Assembly (NCBI GenBank): GCA_028695735.1 | Contig: JAQVIJ010000005.1 | Location: 1-64,000 of the forward strand | Direction: 5' to 3' | Length of the DNA: 64,000 nucleotides | Source: Deltaproteobacteria bacterium | GTDB lineage: Bacteria > Desulfobacterota > Dissulfuribacteria > Dissulfuribacterales > DYLC01 | Shown here: positions 1 to 8,206 of the stretch, in pieces | How the letters are laid out: the number at the start of each line of letters is the position of its first letter | Position numbering within the stretch: the first letter of the stretch is position 1 | Notes under the pieces: generated by a model | What the model saw: only the letters and a program-made list of their open reading frames with translations | Database searches by the model: none | Told to the model about the DNA's origin: nothing | Translations under genes and position numbers: made by a program

Positions 1-128
1 CTGGAGACAATGTTTCCCTTGAAGTGGCATTGATTCAGCCTATTGCCATGGAAGAAGGTCTTCGTTTTGCCATTCGTGAGGGTGGCCGTACTGTTGGCGC
101 TGGTGTAGTCAGTCAAATTATAGAGTAG
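1..128 (+). CDS. tuf: Elongation factor Tu, C-terminal fragment (start outside window)
   Basis: The last 41 codons of EF-Tu, read in frame from base 3 and ending with TAG at 126-128. EF-Tu is the cytoplasmic GTPase that carries aminoacyl-tRNA to the ribosome. The visible part is the end of domain 3, with the near-invariant string [15 protein letters not shown] followed by SQIIE-stop. The copy lies directly before rpmG, tRNA-Trp and secE, which is the classical tuf position at the head of the secE-nusG-rpl-rpoBC block. Only the 3' end is present, so length and G domain cannot be judged. Confidence 0.97.
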   Translation, partial: GDNVSLEVALIQPIAMEEGLRFAIREGGRTVGAGVVSQIIE

Positions 129-135
129 GTACATT

Positions 136-285
136 ATGAGAGATATTATTGTATTGGCTTGTACAGTCTGTAAGAGACGGAATTATACCACTACCAAAAA
201 CAAGAGAACCACACCTGAGAAGTTGCAGATAAAGAAGTATTGTCCTTTTGATAGGCAACATACGGTACATAAAGAAACCAAATAA
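136..285 (+). CDS. rpmG: 50S ribosomal protein L33
   Basis: A 49-residue basic protein starting [17 protein letters not shown] and ending HTVHKETK, the usual length of bacterial L33, a small protein of the large ribosomal subunit. It follows tuf by 7 bases. L33 forms come with four zinc-binding cysteines (C+) or without (C-). Here Cys9, Cys12 and Cys36 are present, but the position of the fourth cysteine is Asp39 (YCPFD). The protein therefore has a three-cysteine, probably weakened or altered, zinc site. Identity is clear from length, motif and position; loss of zinc binding is inference. Confidence 0.95.
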   Translation: MRDIIVLACTVCKRRNYTTTKNKRTTPEKLQIKKYCPFDRQHTVHKETK

Positions 286-294
286 TTGATATGC

Positions 295-370
295 AGGCCA
301 GTAGCTCTAATGGTAGAGCACCGGACTCCAAATCCGGGTGTTGGGGGTTCGAGTCCCTCCTGGCCTGCCA
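295..370 (+). tRNA. trpT: tRNA-Trp (anticodon CCA)
   Basis: A complete 76-base cloverleaf. The acceptor stem pairs 295-301 (AGGCCAG) with 360-366 (CTGGCCT), with discriminator G at 367 and genome-encoded CCA at 368-370. The anticodon stem CCGGA/TCCGG encloses the loop CTCCAAA with anticodon CCA at 328-330. The T loop GTTCGAGTC lies at 347-355. A tRNA-Trp gene between rpmG and secE is a common arrangement in proteobacteria. Confidence 0.97.
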
Positions 371-412
371 TGTTTTTGCACCTTTTGTGATTCACGAACT
401 GGAATGTGGTCT

Positions 413-733
413 ATGGACAAAAAAAACGAAAAAATAAGCATGGCACAGCCTAAATCTTTGGCTAAGGATTCTTCAAATAAAGAGTCCGGAGCTGCATCTG
501 AAGGTCTCTCTGTCAGGGCGGAAGATTTTCAATCCGGCATCAAAAACAGAACGGAGACCGCAAAGGCCTTTCTAAGGGAGGTCAGGGCGGAATTCGACAG
601 AATAACCTGGCCGACTCGTAAGGAAACCCTGGCGATGGCTGTGGCTGTGCTGGTCTTGACCGTCTTCTTTACAGTATTTCTGGGACTGGTGGACCTGACC
701 TTGGGCAAGCTCGTTCACCTGGTGTTGAGTTAG
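413..733 (+). CDS. secE: Preprotein translocase subunit SecE
   Basis: SecE clamps SecY in the inner-membrane SecYEG channel. The predicted 106-residue protein has a polar N-terminal half, the amphipathic helix ending in the family motif WPTRKE (about residues 66-71), and one transmembrane segment (about 73-95). This is the single-span bacterial form. The reading frame runs upstream through the tRNA without a stop, so the start is chosen by position: ATG 413, with ATG 404 and ATG 440 as alternatives. None has a strong Shine-Dalgarno. It lies 14 bases before nusG. Confidence 0.93.
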   Translation: MDKKNEKISMAQPKSLAKDSSNKESGAASEGLSVRAEDFQSGIKNRTETAKAFLREVRAEFDRITWPTRKETLAMAVAVLVLTVFFTVFLGLVDLTLGKLVHLVLS

Positions 734-747
734 AGTCTGGTAATCTT

Positions 748-1284
748 ATGGCTTTGAATTGGTATATTGTGCATACTCATTCTGGTTTCGAGGCCCGTGT
801 GAAGTCGGTTCTTGAGGAAAAGATCCGTCAGCAGGGCCTGGAACAATATTTCGGCAGGATTGTTGTCCCCACAGAAAATGTCGTAGAGGTAGTCAAGGGG
901 GCCCGCAGGACATCTACCCGCAAGATATATCCTGGTTATATACTGGTTCAGATGGAATTTAACGACCAGACATGGCATCTGGTGCAATCCAATGAGCGGG
1001 TGACCGGATTCGTAGGCGGCGCAAACCAGCGCCCCACGCCTTTGTCGGATGCTGAGGCCGAGAAGATCATTCAGCAGATGGAAGAGCGGGCGCAAAAACC
1101 TGTTCCCAAGTATAGTTTTGAGAAAGGTGATCATGTGACTATTACAGAGGGGCCGTTTGCGAATTTCAACGGGGTAATAGAAGAGGTGAAGCCGGATAAG
1201 GGTAAGATTCGTGTCATGGTTTCCATTTTTGGGCGTGCGACACCTGTGGAGTTGGAGTTCGCCCATGTGCATAAAACGGTATAA
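748..1284 (+). CDS. nusG: Transcription termination/antitermination protein NusG
   Basis: A 178-residue NusG, the RNA polymerase elongation factor that couples transcription to Rho and to ribosomal protein S10. The N-terminal NGN domain starts ALNWYIVHTHSGFE, and the C-terminal KOW domain has the typical core GDHVTITEGPFANFNG near residues 127-142. Length is normal. It follows secE and precedes rplK, as in most bacteria. No Shine-Dalgarno is obvious, so translation may depend on coupling with secE 14 bases upstream. Confidence 0.97.
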   Translation: MALNWYIVHTHSGFEARVKSVLEEKIRQQGLEQYFGRIVVPTENVVEVVKGARRTSTRKIYPGYILVQMEFNDQTWHLVQSNERVTGFVGGANQRPTPLSDAEAEKIIQQMEERAQKPVPKYSFEKGDHVTITEGPFANFNGVIEEVKPDKGKIRVMVSIFGRATPVELEFAHVHKTV

Positions 1285-1290
1285 ATTAAA

Positions 1291-1314
1291 GGGGGATTCT
1301 CTTCGGAGTCGCCC
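1291..1314 (+). promoter_or_regulatory. Candidate L1-binding hairpin in rplKA leader
   Basis: In the 56-base gap before rplK the sequence 1291-1314 folds into a stem broken by an asymmetric internal loop and closed by a TTCG tetraloop (CTC-TTCG-GAG, then GA/TC, then GGG/CCC). In many bacteria ribosomal protein L1 represses its own rplKA mRNA by binding such a leader stem that mimics its 23S rRNA site. Position and shape fit; L1 binding itself is inference. Confidence 0.45.
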
Positions 1315-1340
1315 TACAAAGTAGTTGAAGGAGAGATATA

Positions 1341-1766
1341 ATGGCTAAGAAGATTTCCGCTTATGTCAAATTGCAGTTACCTGCAGGACAGGCTAATCCA
1401 TCACCCCCTGTCGGCCCTGCCTTGGGTCAACATGGTGTCAATATCATGGAGTTTGTCAAGGCATTCAATGCCAAGACCCAAGATCAGGTGGGCATGATCA
1501 TCCCTGCCTTGATTACCATATATTCCGACAGGTCTTTTACCTTTGTCCTGAAGACCCCGCCTGCATCCGTGCTTTTAAAAAAGGCCGCCAAGATAGAAAA
1601 GGGTTCCGGTGTGCCGAACAGGGACAAGGTCGGAAAGGTTACAAAGGCGCAGGTGGAAGAGATCGCCAAATTGAAGATGCCCGATTTGAGTGCCGCTTCC
1701 ATTGATGCCGCTGTGCGTACCATTGCGGGCACGGCTCGCAATATGGGCATAGAGATAGTTGATTAA
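1341..1766 (+). CDS. rplK: 50S ribosomal protein L11
   Basis: L11 of 141 residues, the standard length, part of the GTPase-associated centre of the 50S subunit. The N-terminal domain carries the conserved stretches [20 protein letters not shown] and GVNIMEF. The C-terminal rRNA-binding domain ends with [12 protein letters not shown] good Shine-Dalgarno (GGAGAG) precedes the ATG. It is followed after 10 bases by rplA, the usual L11-L1 pair. Confidence 0.98.
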   Translation: MAKKISAYVKLQLPAGQANPSPPVGPALGQHGVNIMEFVKAFNAKTQDQVGMIIPALITIYSDRSFTFVLKTPPASVLLKKAAKIEKGSGVPNRDKVGKVTKAQVEEIAKLKMPDLSAASIDAAVRTIAGTARNMGIEIVD

Positions 1767-1776
1767 GGAGATAACT

Positions 1777-2469
1777 ATGGCAAAGCATGGCAAAAAATAT
1801 CTGGCTGGCAAGGCCAAGATCGACAGATTGAAGAAATATGCGCTGGATGAAGGGCTTGAGACGGTTTTGAGCACAAGTTATGCCAAATTCGATGAAAGTG
1901 TTGATGCCGCTGTCGCCCTTGGAGTTGACCCCAAAAAGGCTGATCAAAACATTCGAGGTTCGGTGGTCTTGCCCCATGGCACAGGCAAGGTGCCCCGAGT
2001 GCTGGTAATCGCAAAGGGTGAGAAGGCGAAAGAGGCCGAGGATGCAGGTGCTGATTATGTTGGCGCCGATGAAATGATTGCAAAAATTCAAGAGGGTTGG
2101 CTGGATTTCGATAAGGTTGTCGCTACCCCTGATACCATGGGCCTGGTGGGCCGGGTGGCCAAGATACTTGGGCCGCGAGGTCTGATGCCGAACGCTAAAA
2201 CCGGCACTGTTACCTTTGAACTGGCCAAGGTGATCAAGGAAATCAAGCTCGGGAAAGTGGATTTTCGTGTTGACAAGGGTGGCGTAGTGCATCTTTCCAT
2301 TGGTAGGGTTTCCTTTGGCGTCCCCAAGCTGAGAGATAATTTCTCCGCAGTTATGGATACATTGCAAAAGATGAAACCATCTACATCAAAAGGCACGTAT
2401 CTTAAGGCAATTTCTCTGGCCACTACGATGGGGCCGGGTGTAAATGTGAGCACATTAGAAATAAAATAA
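1777..2469 (+). CDS. rplA: 50S ribosomal protein L1
   Basis: L1 of 230 residues, a stalk protein of the 50S subunit and usually a translational repressor of the rplK-rplA message. It begins [17 protein letters not shown] and contains the family motif [14 protein letters not shown]. An ATG 18 bases further upstream is in frame, but ATG 1777 is preferred because an AAGGAG Shine-Dalgarno (1765-1770) sits six bases before it and the start matches the family. Confidence 0.97.
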   Translation: MAKHGKKYLAGKAKIDRLKKYALDEGLETVLSTSYAKFDESVDAAVALGVDPKKADQNIRGSVVLPHGTGKVPRVLVIAKGEKAKEAEDAGADYVGADEMIAKIQEGWLDFDKVVATPDTMGLVGRVAKILGPRGLMPNAKTGTVTFELAKVIKEIKLGKVDFRVDKGGVVHLSIGRVSFGVPKLRDNFSAVMDTLQKMKPSTSKGTYLKAISLATTMGPGVNVSTLEIK

Positions 2470-2477
2470 AAATTTTA

Positions 2478-2612
2478 AGACCATATCAAGGGCATGGAGG
2501 AAATCATCAGCTTTCTTTCATGCCCTTGAAGTCAAAGACAGTAGGTACACCTATGTAGTGTTTAATAGAGGATATGTCCTTACCTACCGAGACGGTGCAA
2601 CCTCTGCTTTGG
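2478..2612 (+). promoter_or_regulatory. L10(L12)4-binding leader of rplJL (L10 leader)
   Basis: The long gap before rplJ holds structure typical of the ribosomal L10 leader, where the L10-L12 complex binds its own mRNA and represses translation. Seen: an 11-bp stem TCAAGGGCATG (2485-2495) with CATGCCCTTGA (2519-2529). Downstream, GTAGGT (2541-2546) can pair with ACCTAC (2582-2587), and the latter lies in the signature CCTACCGAG. The leader lies about 40 bases upstream of the chosen TTG start. Regulation by L10 is the known role of the family. Confidence 0.7.
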
Positions 2613-2651
2613 TGGTTAATCAACTGCCTGTGGCGGAAAGGGGTGAGAAAG

Positions 2652-3182
2652 TTGGCGTTAAAGCGCGAAGTAAAAGAAAAATTATTGTCTGAGATGCATG
2701 ACAGGTTTTCGCATGCCGTAGCTATCATTCTGATGGATTACGCAAATCTCAAGGTCTCTGAATCAGACAGCATCAGACGGAAACTAAGGGCAGTTGGAGC
2801 CGAGCTCCGTGTTGCCAAAAATACTGTCATGAAAATGGCTGCCTCCGGTACTCCGGCTGAGGTTCTGATGAATCATTTTGCCGGTCCCAAGATACTCGTT
2901 ATCGTGCATGACGGTCAAGATCCTGTCGCTGCCGCCAAGGTCCTTCTGGAGTCTCTAAAGGGACTGGAGTCGTTGAAAATCGTATGCGGCATGTTGGGCG
3001 GTAAATATATGGATGCAACGGGTGTCGAGGCCTTGTCCAAGATGCCGAGCAGGGAAGTTATGCTTGCCAAGTTGCTGTCTGTAATGGTTGCTGTCCCTAC
3101 GGGTTTTGTCAATGTACTGGCTGGTGTGCCCAGAAAGCTTTTGTACGCACTCAAGGCTATTGAAGAACAGAAGGCACAATGA
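2652..3182 (+). CDS. rplJ: 50S ribosomal protein L10
   Basis: L10 anchors the L7/L12 stalk to the 50S subunit. From TTG 2652 the product is 176 residues, (M)ALKREVKEKLLSEMHDRF, matching the family N-terminus and length. A Shine-Dalgarno GGGGTGAG lies at 2639-2646. Upstream in-frame starts (ATG 2574, GTG 2643) are disfavoured; the first would put the regulatory leader inside the coding region. The core contains LMDYANLKVSE, the L10 helix-strand motif, and the C-terminal helix that holds L12 dimers. Confidence 0.9.
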   Translation: MALKREVKEKLLSEMHDRFSHAVAIILMDYANLKVSESDSIRRKLRAVGAELRVAKNTVMKMAASGTPAEVLMNHFAGPKILVIVHDGQDPVAAAKVLLESLKGLESLKIVCGMLGGKYMDATGVEALSKMPSREVMLAKLLSVMVAVPTGFVNVLAGVPRKLLYALKAIEEQKAQ

Positions 3183-3256
3183 TTTTGAGTGCGCTGTTGT
3201 AATTCAGCTATTTTGTTTAATCCAATATACATAATCTATCAGGAGGAAATTTTCAG

Positions 3257-3640
3257 ATGTCCATCACTAAAGCAGATGTCATAGAATTCATATCCAACAT
3301 GACCGTTCTTGAACTATCCGAGCTCGTCAAGGAGCTTGAGGAAAAATTCGGTGTCAGTGCCGCTGCCCCCATGGCGGTAGCGGCTGTAGCGGCAGGCCCT
3401 GCAGAGGCAGCCGCTCCAGCTGAAGAGCAGACGGAGTTCACCGTTATTCTGGCGGATGTGGGCAGCCAGAAGATAAACGTCATCAAAGAGATTCGTGCAG
3501 TTACGGGTCTTGGGCTGAAAGAGGCCAAGGATTTGGTTGAGGGTGCTCCCAAGCCCATAAAGGAAGGCGTTTCCAAGGAAGAGGCCGCCAAGATCAAGGA
3601 AATAGTCGAGAAGGCCGGCGCCAAGGTCGAAATTAAATAG
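3257..3640 (+). CDS. rplL: 50S ribosomal protein L7/L12
   Basis: L7/L12 of 127 residues, the multicopy acidic stalk protein that recruits translational GTPases. The N-terminal dimerisation helix is followed by a flexible Ala/Pro-rich hinge (about residues 36-55). The C-terminal domain has the conserved [16 protein letters not shown] helix. The Shine-Dalgarno is AGGAGG at 3240-3245. It is followed by a strong hairpin terminator before rpoB. Confidence 0.98.
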   Translation: MSITKADVIEFISNMTVLELSELVKELEEKFGVSAAAPMAVAAVAAGPAEAAAPAEEQTEFTVILADVGSQKINVIKEIRAVTGLGLKEAKDLVEGAPKPIKEGVSKEEAAKIKEIVEKAGAKVEIK

Positions 3641-3702
3641 TTGTGTTTTGATATTGTTTTTTGTAGAGCTATTACATCGTATATAACGAGCATATCGGTT
3701 TG

Positions 3703-3752
3703 AGATGTTGGGAAGACTATCTCCTTCCCAACATCTTCTTTTTGTTGTTTTT
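3703..3752 (+). terminator. Intrinsic terminator/attenuator between rplL and rpoB
   Basis: A perfect 13-bp stem, AGATGTTGGGAAG at 3703-3715 with its complement at 3724-3736, encloses an 8-base loop and is followed by a T-rich tract (TTCTTTTTGTTGTTTTT). Partial termination between rplL and rpoB is a known way to give excess stalk protein over RNA polymerase. The terminator here is strong enough that rpoB may also need its own promoter in the remaining 220 bases. No convincing one was identified. Confidence 0.85.
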
Positions 3753-3828
3753 GCATGTAATCAATTACCAAGTACCAATAATATACAGTATATGTTCAGT
3801 ATCGGCTTCTTTCAGGATTCACTGAATG

Positions 3829-3844
3829 GTGTGATTCATCACAC
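3829..3844 (+). promoter_or_regulatory. Hairpin in rpoB leader, similar to one before rpoC
   Basis: GTGTGA-TTCA-TCACAC forms a 6-bp hairpin 130 bases before rpoB. A similar hairpin, GGTGTGA-TTGG-TCACGCC, lies at 8134-8151 before rpoC. Apart from the terminator and this hairpin, the 333-base gap 3641-3973 contains only AT-rich sequence and the rpoB Shine-Dalgarno (AAGGGGC near 3957). Function unknown. Confidence 0.4.
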
Positions 3845-3973
3845 TTGGAGTGTAAAAATTGGTGATTTGGGTTCAATATATCGATATCCCATGTAATTTG
3901 CAGGTGATTTGCCTGCGTTATCTTTTGCCTGCTATATAAGCCATTCAAAATAGCCGTAAGGGGCGACAAAAAT

Positions 3974-6900
3974 ATGGAGCATAACCAGACATTCGTTCTC
4001 AGGAAAAGTTTCGGCTCTGTCAAAAAAAATATTGAGTATCCTAACCTCATTCAGCTGCAGACACTTTCATTTGCGAAATTTTTATACGGTGAAAAGACTG
4101 CCGATGGAATGCACCATTCCGGTTTGGAAGATGCCTTTAAAAGTGTGTTCCCCATTCGTGATTACACCGGTACCTTTTCGCTGGAGTTCGTAGATTATGA
4201 GATTGGTGAACCAAAGTATTCCATCGATGAATGTATATCGCGTGGGGCGACCTATGAAGCGCCTGTGAAAATCGGTATCAGGCTGTCCAGTTATGATATC
4301 GATAAAGAGAGCGGTGCGCAGAGCCTGAGAGATATCAAGGAACAAGAGGTTTATTTCGGCACCATTCCACTCATGACCAGTACCGGTACATTTGTGATCA
4401 ATGGCACCGAGCGTGTTGTCGTAAGTCAGCTTCAGAGATCACCTGGTGTTTTTTTCGATCATGACGGAGGGAAAAGCCATGCAAGCGGAAAGCTGCTTTA
4501 TTCAGCCCGTATCATCCCTGTCAGAGGTTCCTGGATCGACTTCGAATTTGATATAAAAGATATTCTGTATGTAAAAATCGATCGTAAACGCAAGTTTCCC
4601 GCCACATTGCTTTTGAAAGCCATAGGGGTCGAGGATATTCTCGGAAGCTTTTATGACCTGGATATATATCAATTGGAAGATGGATTGGCATACCGCATGG
4701 TCAATTCAAAAACCATGCTGGGGCAAAAGGCCACCAGGGATATATTGAATCCACAAACAGGCGATGTACTGGTCAAAAAAGGCGCCAAATTTTCCAAAAG
4801 TGTGCTGCGTAAGCTTGAAGAAAGCGGTATAGCCCGTATTGCGGTGGAAAGGGAGGAACTCGTTGGCAAGGTGGTCTGCTATGACGTGGTGGACCCTGTG
4901 TCCGGTGAGGTCCTTTTGCACTCCAATGATACCATCAAGGCGGAGCACCTTGACGGTTTTCTGCTGCATAATGTCCATGAATTGAAGGTGTTGTTTATGG
5001 ACGGCCTCAATGTCAGTTCCTCCATAAGAGACACACTGTTGATGGATAAGACCAAAGACAGAAATGACGCATTGCTGGAGATATACAGACGTCTCAGGCC
5101 TTCAAGCCCATTGATCGTGGATGTGGCAGAGAAATTCTTCAATTCCTTGTTTTTCAGTCCAGAGACATATGACATCTCGGAGGTTGGAAGATATAAGATC
5201 AACCAACGACTCAAGCTTTCCGCACCTCTGTCCCAGAGGGTCCTTGCTGCCGAGGATATAATCGCTACCATAAAGGAACTGGTGAGGATCAAGGATGAAA
5301 AAGGGGTTGTGGACGATATCGACCATCTCGGCAACAGACGTGTGCGTTCTGTGGGTGAATTGGTGGAAAATCAGTACCGCATAGGATTGGTGCGCATGGA
5401 AAGGGCGATAAAGGAACGGATGGGCCTTCAGGATATTGATGCCCTTATGCCCAATGACCTGGTAAATCCCAAGCCTGTCACCTCGGTTTTGAAGGAATTT
5501 TTTGGTTCAAGCCAGCTTTCCCAGTTCATGGATCAGACCAATCCGCTTGCTGAAGTAACCCATAAGCGCCGTCTCTCCGCCCTTGGGCCCGGAGGTCTTT
5601 CTCGCGAACGGGCCGGTTTTGAGGTGAGGGATGTGCATGCCACGCATTATGGCCGTATCTGCCCCATCGAGACGCCGGAAGGCCCCAATATCGGCCTCAT
5701 AGTCTCCCTGAGCGCCTTTGCCCGAGTGAACGATTATGGATTCGTTGAAACACCCTATAAAAAGATTGTAAACAGACAGGTGCAGCCTGAAGTCATATAT
5801 ATGACGGCATCTGAGGACCAGCAGGAGGTCATAGCGCCTGCAACTGTGCCCGTGGATGATCAGAACCGTGTCATTCCAGAGCGGGTTGGCGCCAGGGCAA
5901 AGGGTGATTTCATGCTGGTGTCGGCTGACGAGTTGACCGCCATGGATGTAGCTGCAAATCAGTTGGTCAGCGTGGCCTCTTCTTTGATTCCGTTTCTGGA
6001 GCATGACGATGCCAACCGCGCCCTAATGGGTTCCAACATGCAGAGGCAGGCGGTGCCGTTGCTTGTTTCCGAGGCGCCGTTGGTGGGTACAGGCATGGAA
6101 CTGCATGTCGCCAGGGATTCCGGTGCCACCATAGTTGCAAAGGCGGATGGCTGGGTGGAGGATGTGGACGCCACTCGTTTAGTGGTGGTTTATGAAGAAA
6201 ATCCTCAGGAGGGTATGGAACTGGATGCCTCCGGCCGCACCTCCAGATTGCAGGTGGATATACATAAACTCAAGAAGTTTCAAAAATCCAATCAGACCAC
6301 CACACTGAATCAGAAGCCCCTGGTCTATGCAGGACAACGAATCAAAAAGGGCCAGGTGCTGGTGGATGGTCCCGCCACCGCCAACGGTGAATTGGCCCTT
6401 GGCCGAAATGTGGTGGTGGCCTTTATGCCTTGGCGTGGCTACAACTTTGAGGATGCCATCATTATTAACGAAAGGATAGTCAAAGAGGATATCTATACCT
6501 CCGTTCACATAGAGGAATTTGAGGTTGAGGCTCGGGATACCAAACTGGGCAGAGAAGAGATCACACGTGATATTCCAAATGTCGGCGAGGAGGCCCTTAA
6601 AAATCTGGATGAAAGCGGCATAATCTGTCTGGGCGCAGAGGTCAAGCCCGGTGACATATTGGTCGGCAAGGTCACACCCAAGGGTGAGACGATGCTCTCC
6701 GCGGAAGAAAAGCTGCTCAGGGCCATCTTTGGTGAAAAAGCTGGTAATTTCAAGGATACTTCCCTGCGCGTGCCTCCCGGTATCGAGGGCGTGGTGATAG
6801 ATGCCAAGGTCTTCAGCAGAAAGGGTGTAGAGAAGGATATCAGGGCCAAGAGTAACGAAGACATGGAGATCGCCCGCATACAGAAGGACCAGGCGGACGA

Positions 6901-8086
6901 GCTGGCCATTATTCAGCGCGTGGCGCGTGAGAGACTTGCCCGTATTCTGACAGGCAAAAAGCCCGCTGTATCCATCAAGGACAGCAAGGGCAGGCTGCTT
7001 TTGGAGGCAGGCAGGGAGATTTCCAGCGAGTCCCTGGCGGATATCCCCCTTTATCGTTTGCACGATCTCATTCTGGAGGGCCAGAAGCGCCTGGATATGT
7101 CTGTCGCCGAGGTCCTGGCCTGGTATGAACAGGAAGATGAGCGCATTCGCCAGTTCTTTGAAGGCCGCATAGAAAGATTAAAAAAGGGGGACGAGCTGCC
7201 TCCTGGTGTCATAAAAATGGTCAAGGTGTATGTGGCCATGAAGCGTAAGTTGCAGGTCGGTGACAAGATGGCCGGCAGGCACGGCAACAAGGGTGTGGTT
7301 TCCAAGATTGTGCCGGTGGAAGATATGCCTTATTTCGCAGATGGGACGCCGGTGGACATCATTCTCAACCCCCTCGGCGTGCCGTCCCGTATGAATGCAG
7401 GCCAGATACTGGAGGTGCATCTGGGCTGGGCCACGCGTAATCTGGGTAAGCAGCTGATGGAGTTGGCCAGAGAATATAAAATAGACACAGTGCGCACCAG
7501 ATTGAAGGAGTTTTTTGCAGACGAGGAACTGGAGGGCATGCTCTCCGGTCTTTCCGATGAAGAGTTGTCCAGGCTGTGTATGCGGTTTGAAAACGGCATT
7601 CCTGTGGCTACGCCTGTGTTTGACGGCGCTACGGAAGAGGATATCCATGAACTGCTTGCCTCTACTGGGCAACCCAGGACCGGCCAGATGACGCTTTATA
7701 ACGGCATGACCGGTGAGCCGTTGGCCGAGCCTGTAACCGTAGGCATAATGTACATGCTCAAACTGCATCACCTTGTGGATGAGAAGATACATGCCCGTTC
7801 CATAGGCCCCTATTCACTTGTCACGCAGCAGCCGCTGGGCGGTAAGGCCCAGTTCGGTGGTCAGCGTCTGGGCGAGATGGAAGTCTGGGCCCTTGAGGCA
7901 TACGGCGCCGCCCATGCCCTTCAGGAGTTTTTGACCGTGAAGTCCGACGATGTCAACGGACGTTCCAGGATGTATGAAAAGATCGTCAAGGGGAACAATC
8001 TGCTGGAGGCCGGACTTCCTGAATCCTTCAATGTATTGGTCAAGGAATTACAGGGGTTGTGTATGGATATGGAGCTGATCGAGTGA
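3974..8086 (+). CDS. rpoB: DNA-directed RNA polymerase subunit beta
   Basis: The beta subunit, 1370 residues, close to the proteobacterial norm. It forms one half of the polymerase clamp and active site. The rifampicin pocket (about residues 511-555) reads [19 protein letters not shown] then [19 protein letters not shown], with no classic resistance substitution. The catalytic-side motifs EDAIIINE and [13 protein letters not shown] are present, and the C-terminus has [20 protein letters not shown]. It is followed by rpoC after 120 bases that carry a hairpin and a GTAG-type palindrome. Confidence 0.99.
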   Translation: MEHNQTFVLRKSFGSVKKNIEYPNLIQLQTLSFAKFLYGEKTADGMHHSGLEDAFKSVFPIRDYTGTFSLEFVDYEIGEPKYSIDECISRGATYEAPVKIGIRLSSYDIDKESGAQSLRDIKEQEVYFGTIPLMTSTGTFVINGTERVVVSQLQRSPGVFFDHDGGKSHASGKLLYSARIIPVRGSWIDFEFDIKDILYVKIDRKRKFPATLLLKAIGVEDILGSFYDLDIYQLEDGLAYRMVNSKTMLGQKATRDILNPQTGDVLVKKGAKFSKSVLRKLEESGIARIAVEREELVGKVVCYDVVDPVSGEVLLHSNDTIKAEHLDGFLLHNVHELKVLFMDGLNVSSSIRDTLLMDKTKDRNDALLEIYRRLRPSSPLIVDVAEKFFNSLFFSPETYDISEVGRYKINQRLKLSAPLSQRVLAAEDIIATIKELVRIKDEKGVVDDIDHLGNRRVRSVGELVENQYRIGLVRMERAIKERMGLQDIDALMPNDLVNPKPVTSVLKEFFGSSQLSQFMDQTNPLAEVTHKRRLSALGPGGLSRERAGFEVRDVHATHYGRICPIETPEGPNIGLIVSLSAFARVNDYGFVETPYKKIVNRQVQPEVIYMTASEDQQEVIAPATVPVDDQNRVIPERVGARAKGDFMLVSADELTAMDVAANQLVSVASSLIPFLEHDDANRALMGSNMQRQAVPLLVSEAPLVGTGMELHVARDSGATIVAKADGWVEDVDATRLVVVYEENPQEGMELDASGRTSRLQVDIHKLKKFQKSNQTTTLNQKPLVYAGQRIKKGQVLVDGPATANGELALGRNVVVAFMPWRGYNFEDAIIINERIVKEDIYTSVHIEEFEVEARDTKLGREEITRDIPNVGEEALKNLDESGIICLGAEVKPGDILVGKVTPKGETMLSAEEKLLRAIFGEKAGNFKDTSLRVPPGIEGVVIDAKVFSRKGVEKDIRAKSNEDMEIARIQKDQADELAIIQRVARERLARILTGKKPAVSIKDSKGRLLLEAGREISSESLADIPLYRLHDLILEGQKRLDMSVAEVLAWYEQEDERIRQFFEGRIERLKKGDELPPGVIKMVKVYVAMKRKLQVGDKMAGRHGNKGVVSKIVPVEDMPYFADGTPVDIILNPLGVPSRMNAGQILEVHLGWATRNLGKQLMELAREYKIDTVRTRLKEFFADEELEGMLSGLSDEELSRLCMRFENGIPVATPVFDGATEEDIHELLASTGQPRTGQMTLYNGMTGEPLAEPVTVGIMYMLKLHHLVDEKIHARSIGPYSLVTQQPLGGKAQFGGQRLGEMEVWALEAYGAAHALQEFLTVKSDDVNGRSRMYEKIVKGNNLLEAGLPESFNVLVKELQGLCMDMELIE

Positions 8087-8162
8087 TGCGGTCTTGTAGC
8101 TTGCCATTATGCATCCAGTCAAAGCGTTGTGACGGTGTGATTGGTCACGCCTGATCAGGATT

Positions 8163-8186
8163 GGGCGCAATGAATTGCGCCCCTAC
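8163..8186 (-). repeat. GTAG-headed palindrome (REP-like) between rpoB and rpoC
   Basis: GGGCGCAA-TGAA-TTGCGCCC (8163-8182) is a perfect 8-bp hairpin followed by CTAC. Read on the minus strand it is GTAG plus a palindrome, the layout of REP sequences mobilised by RAYT transposases. Directly upstream, GGTGTGA (8134-8140) pairs with TCACGCC (8145-8151). The element may add an attenuating structure between rpoB and rpoC. Classification as REP is inference. Confidence 0.55.
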
Positions 8187-8206
8187 ACTTTCGCCAGGAG
8201 TTTTCG

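Noticed and set aside
2574-2651. ATG 2574 as the start of rplJ
   Set aside because: It would place the conserved L10 leader inside the gene and add 26 residues not seen in L10. TTG 2652 has a Shine-Dalgarno and a family-like N-terminus.
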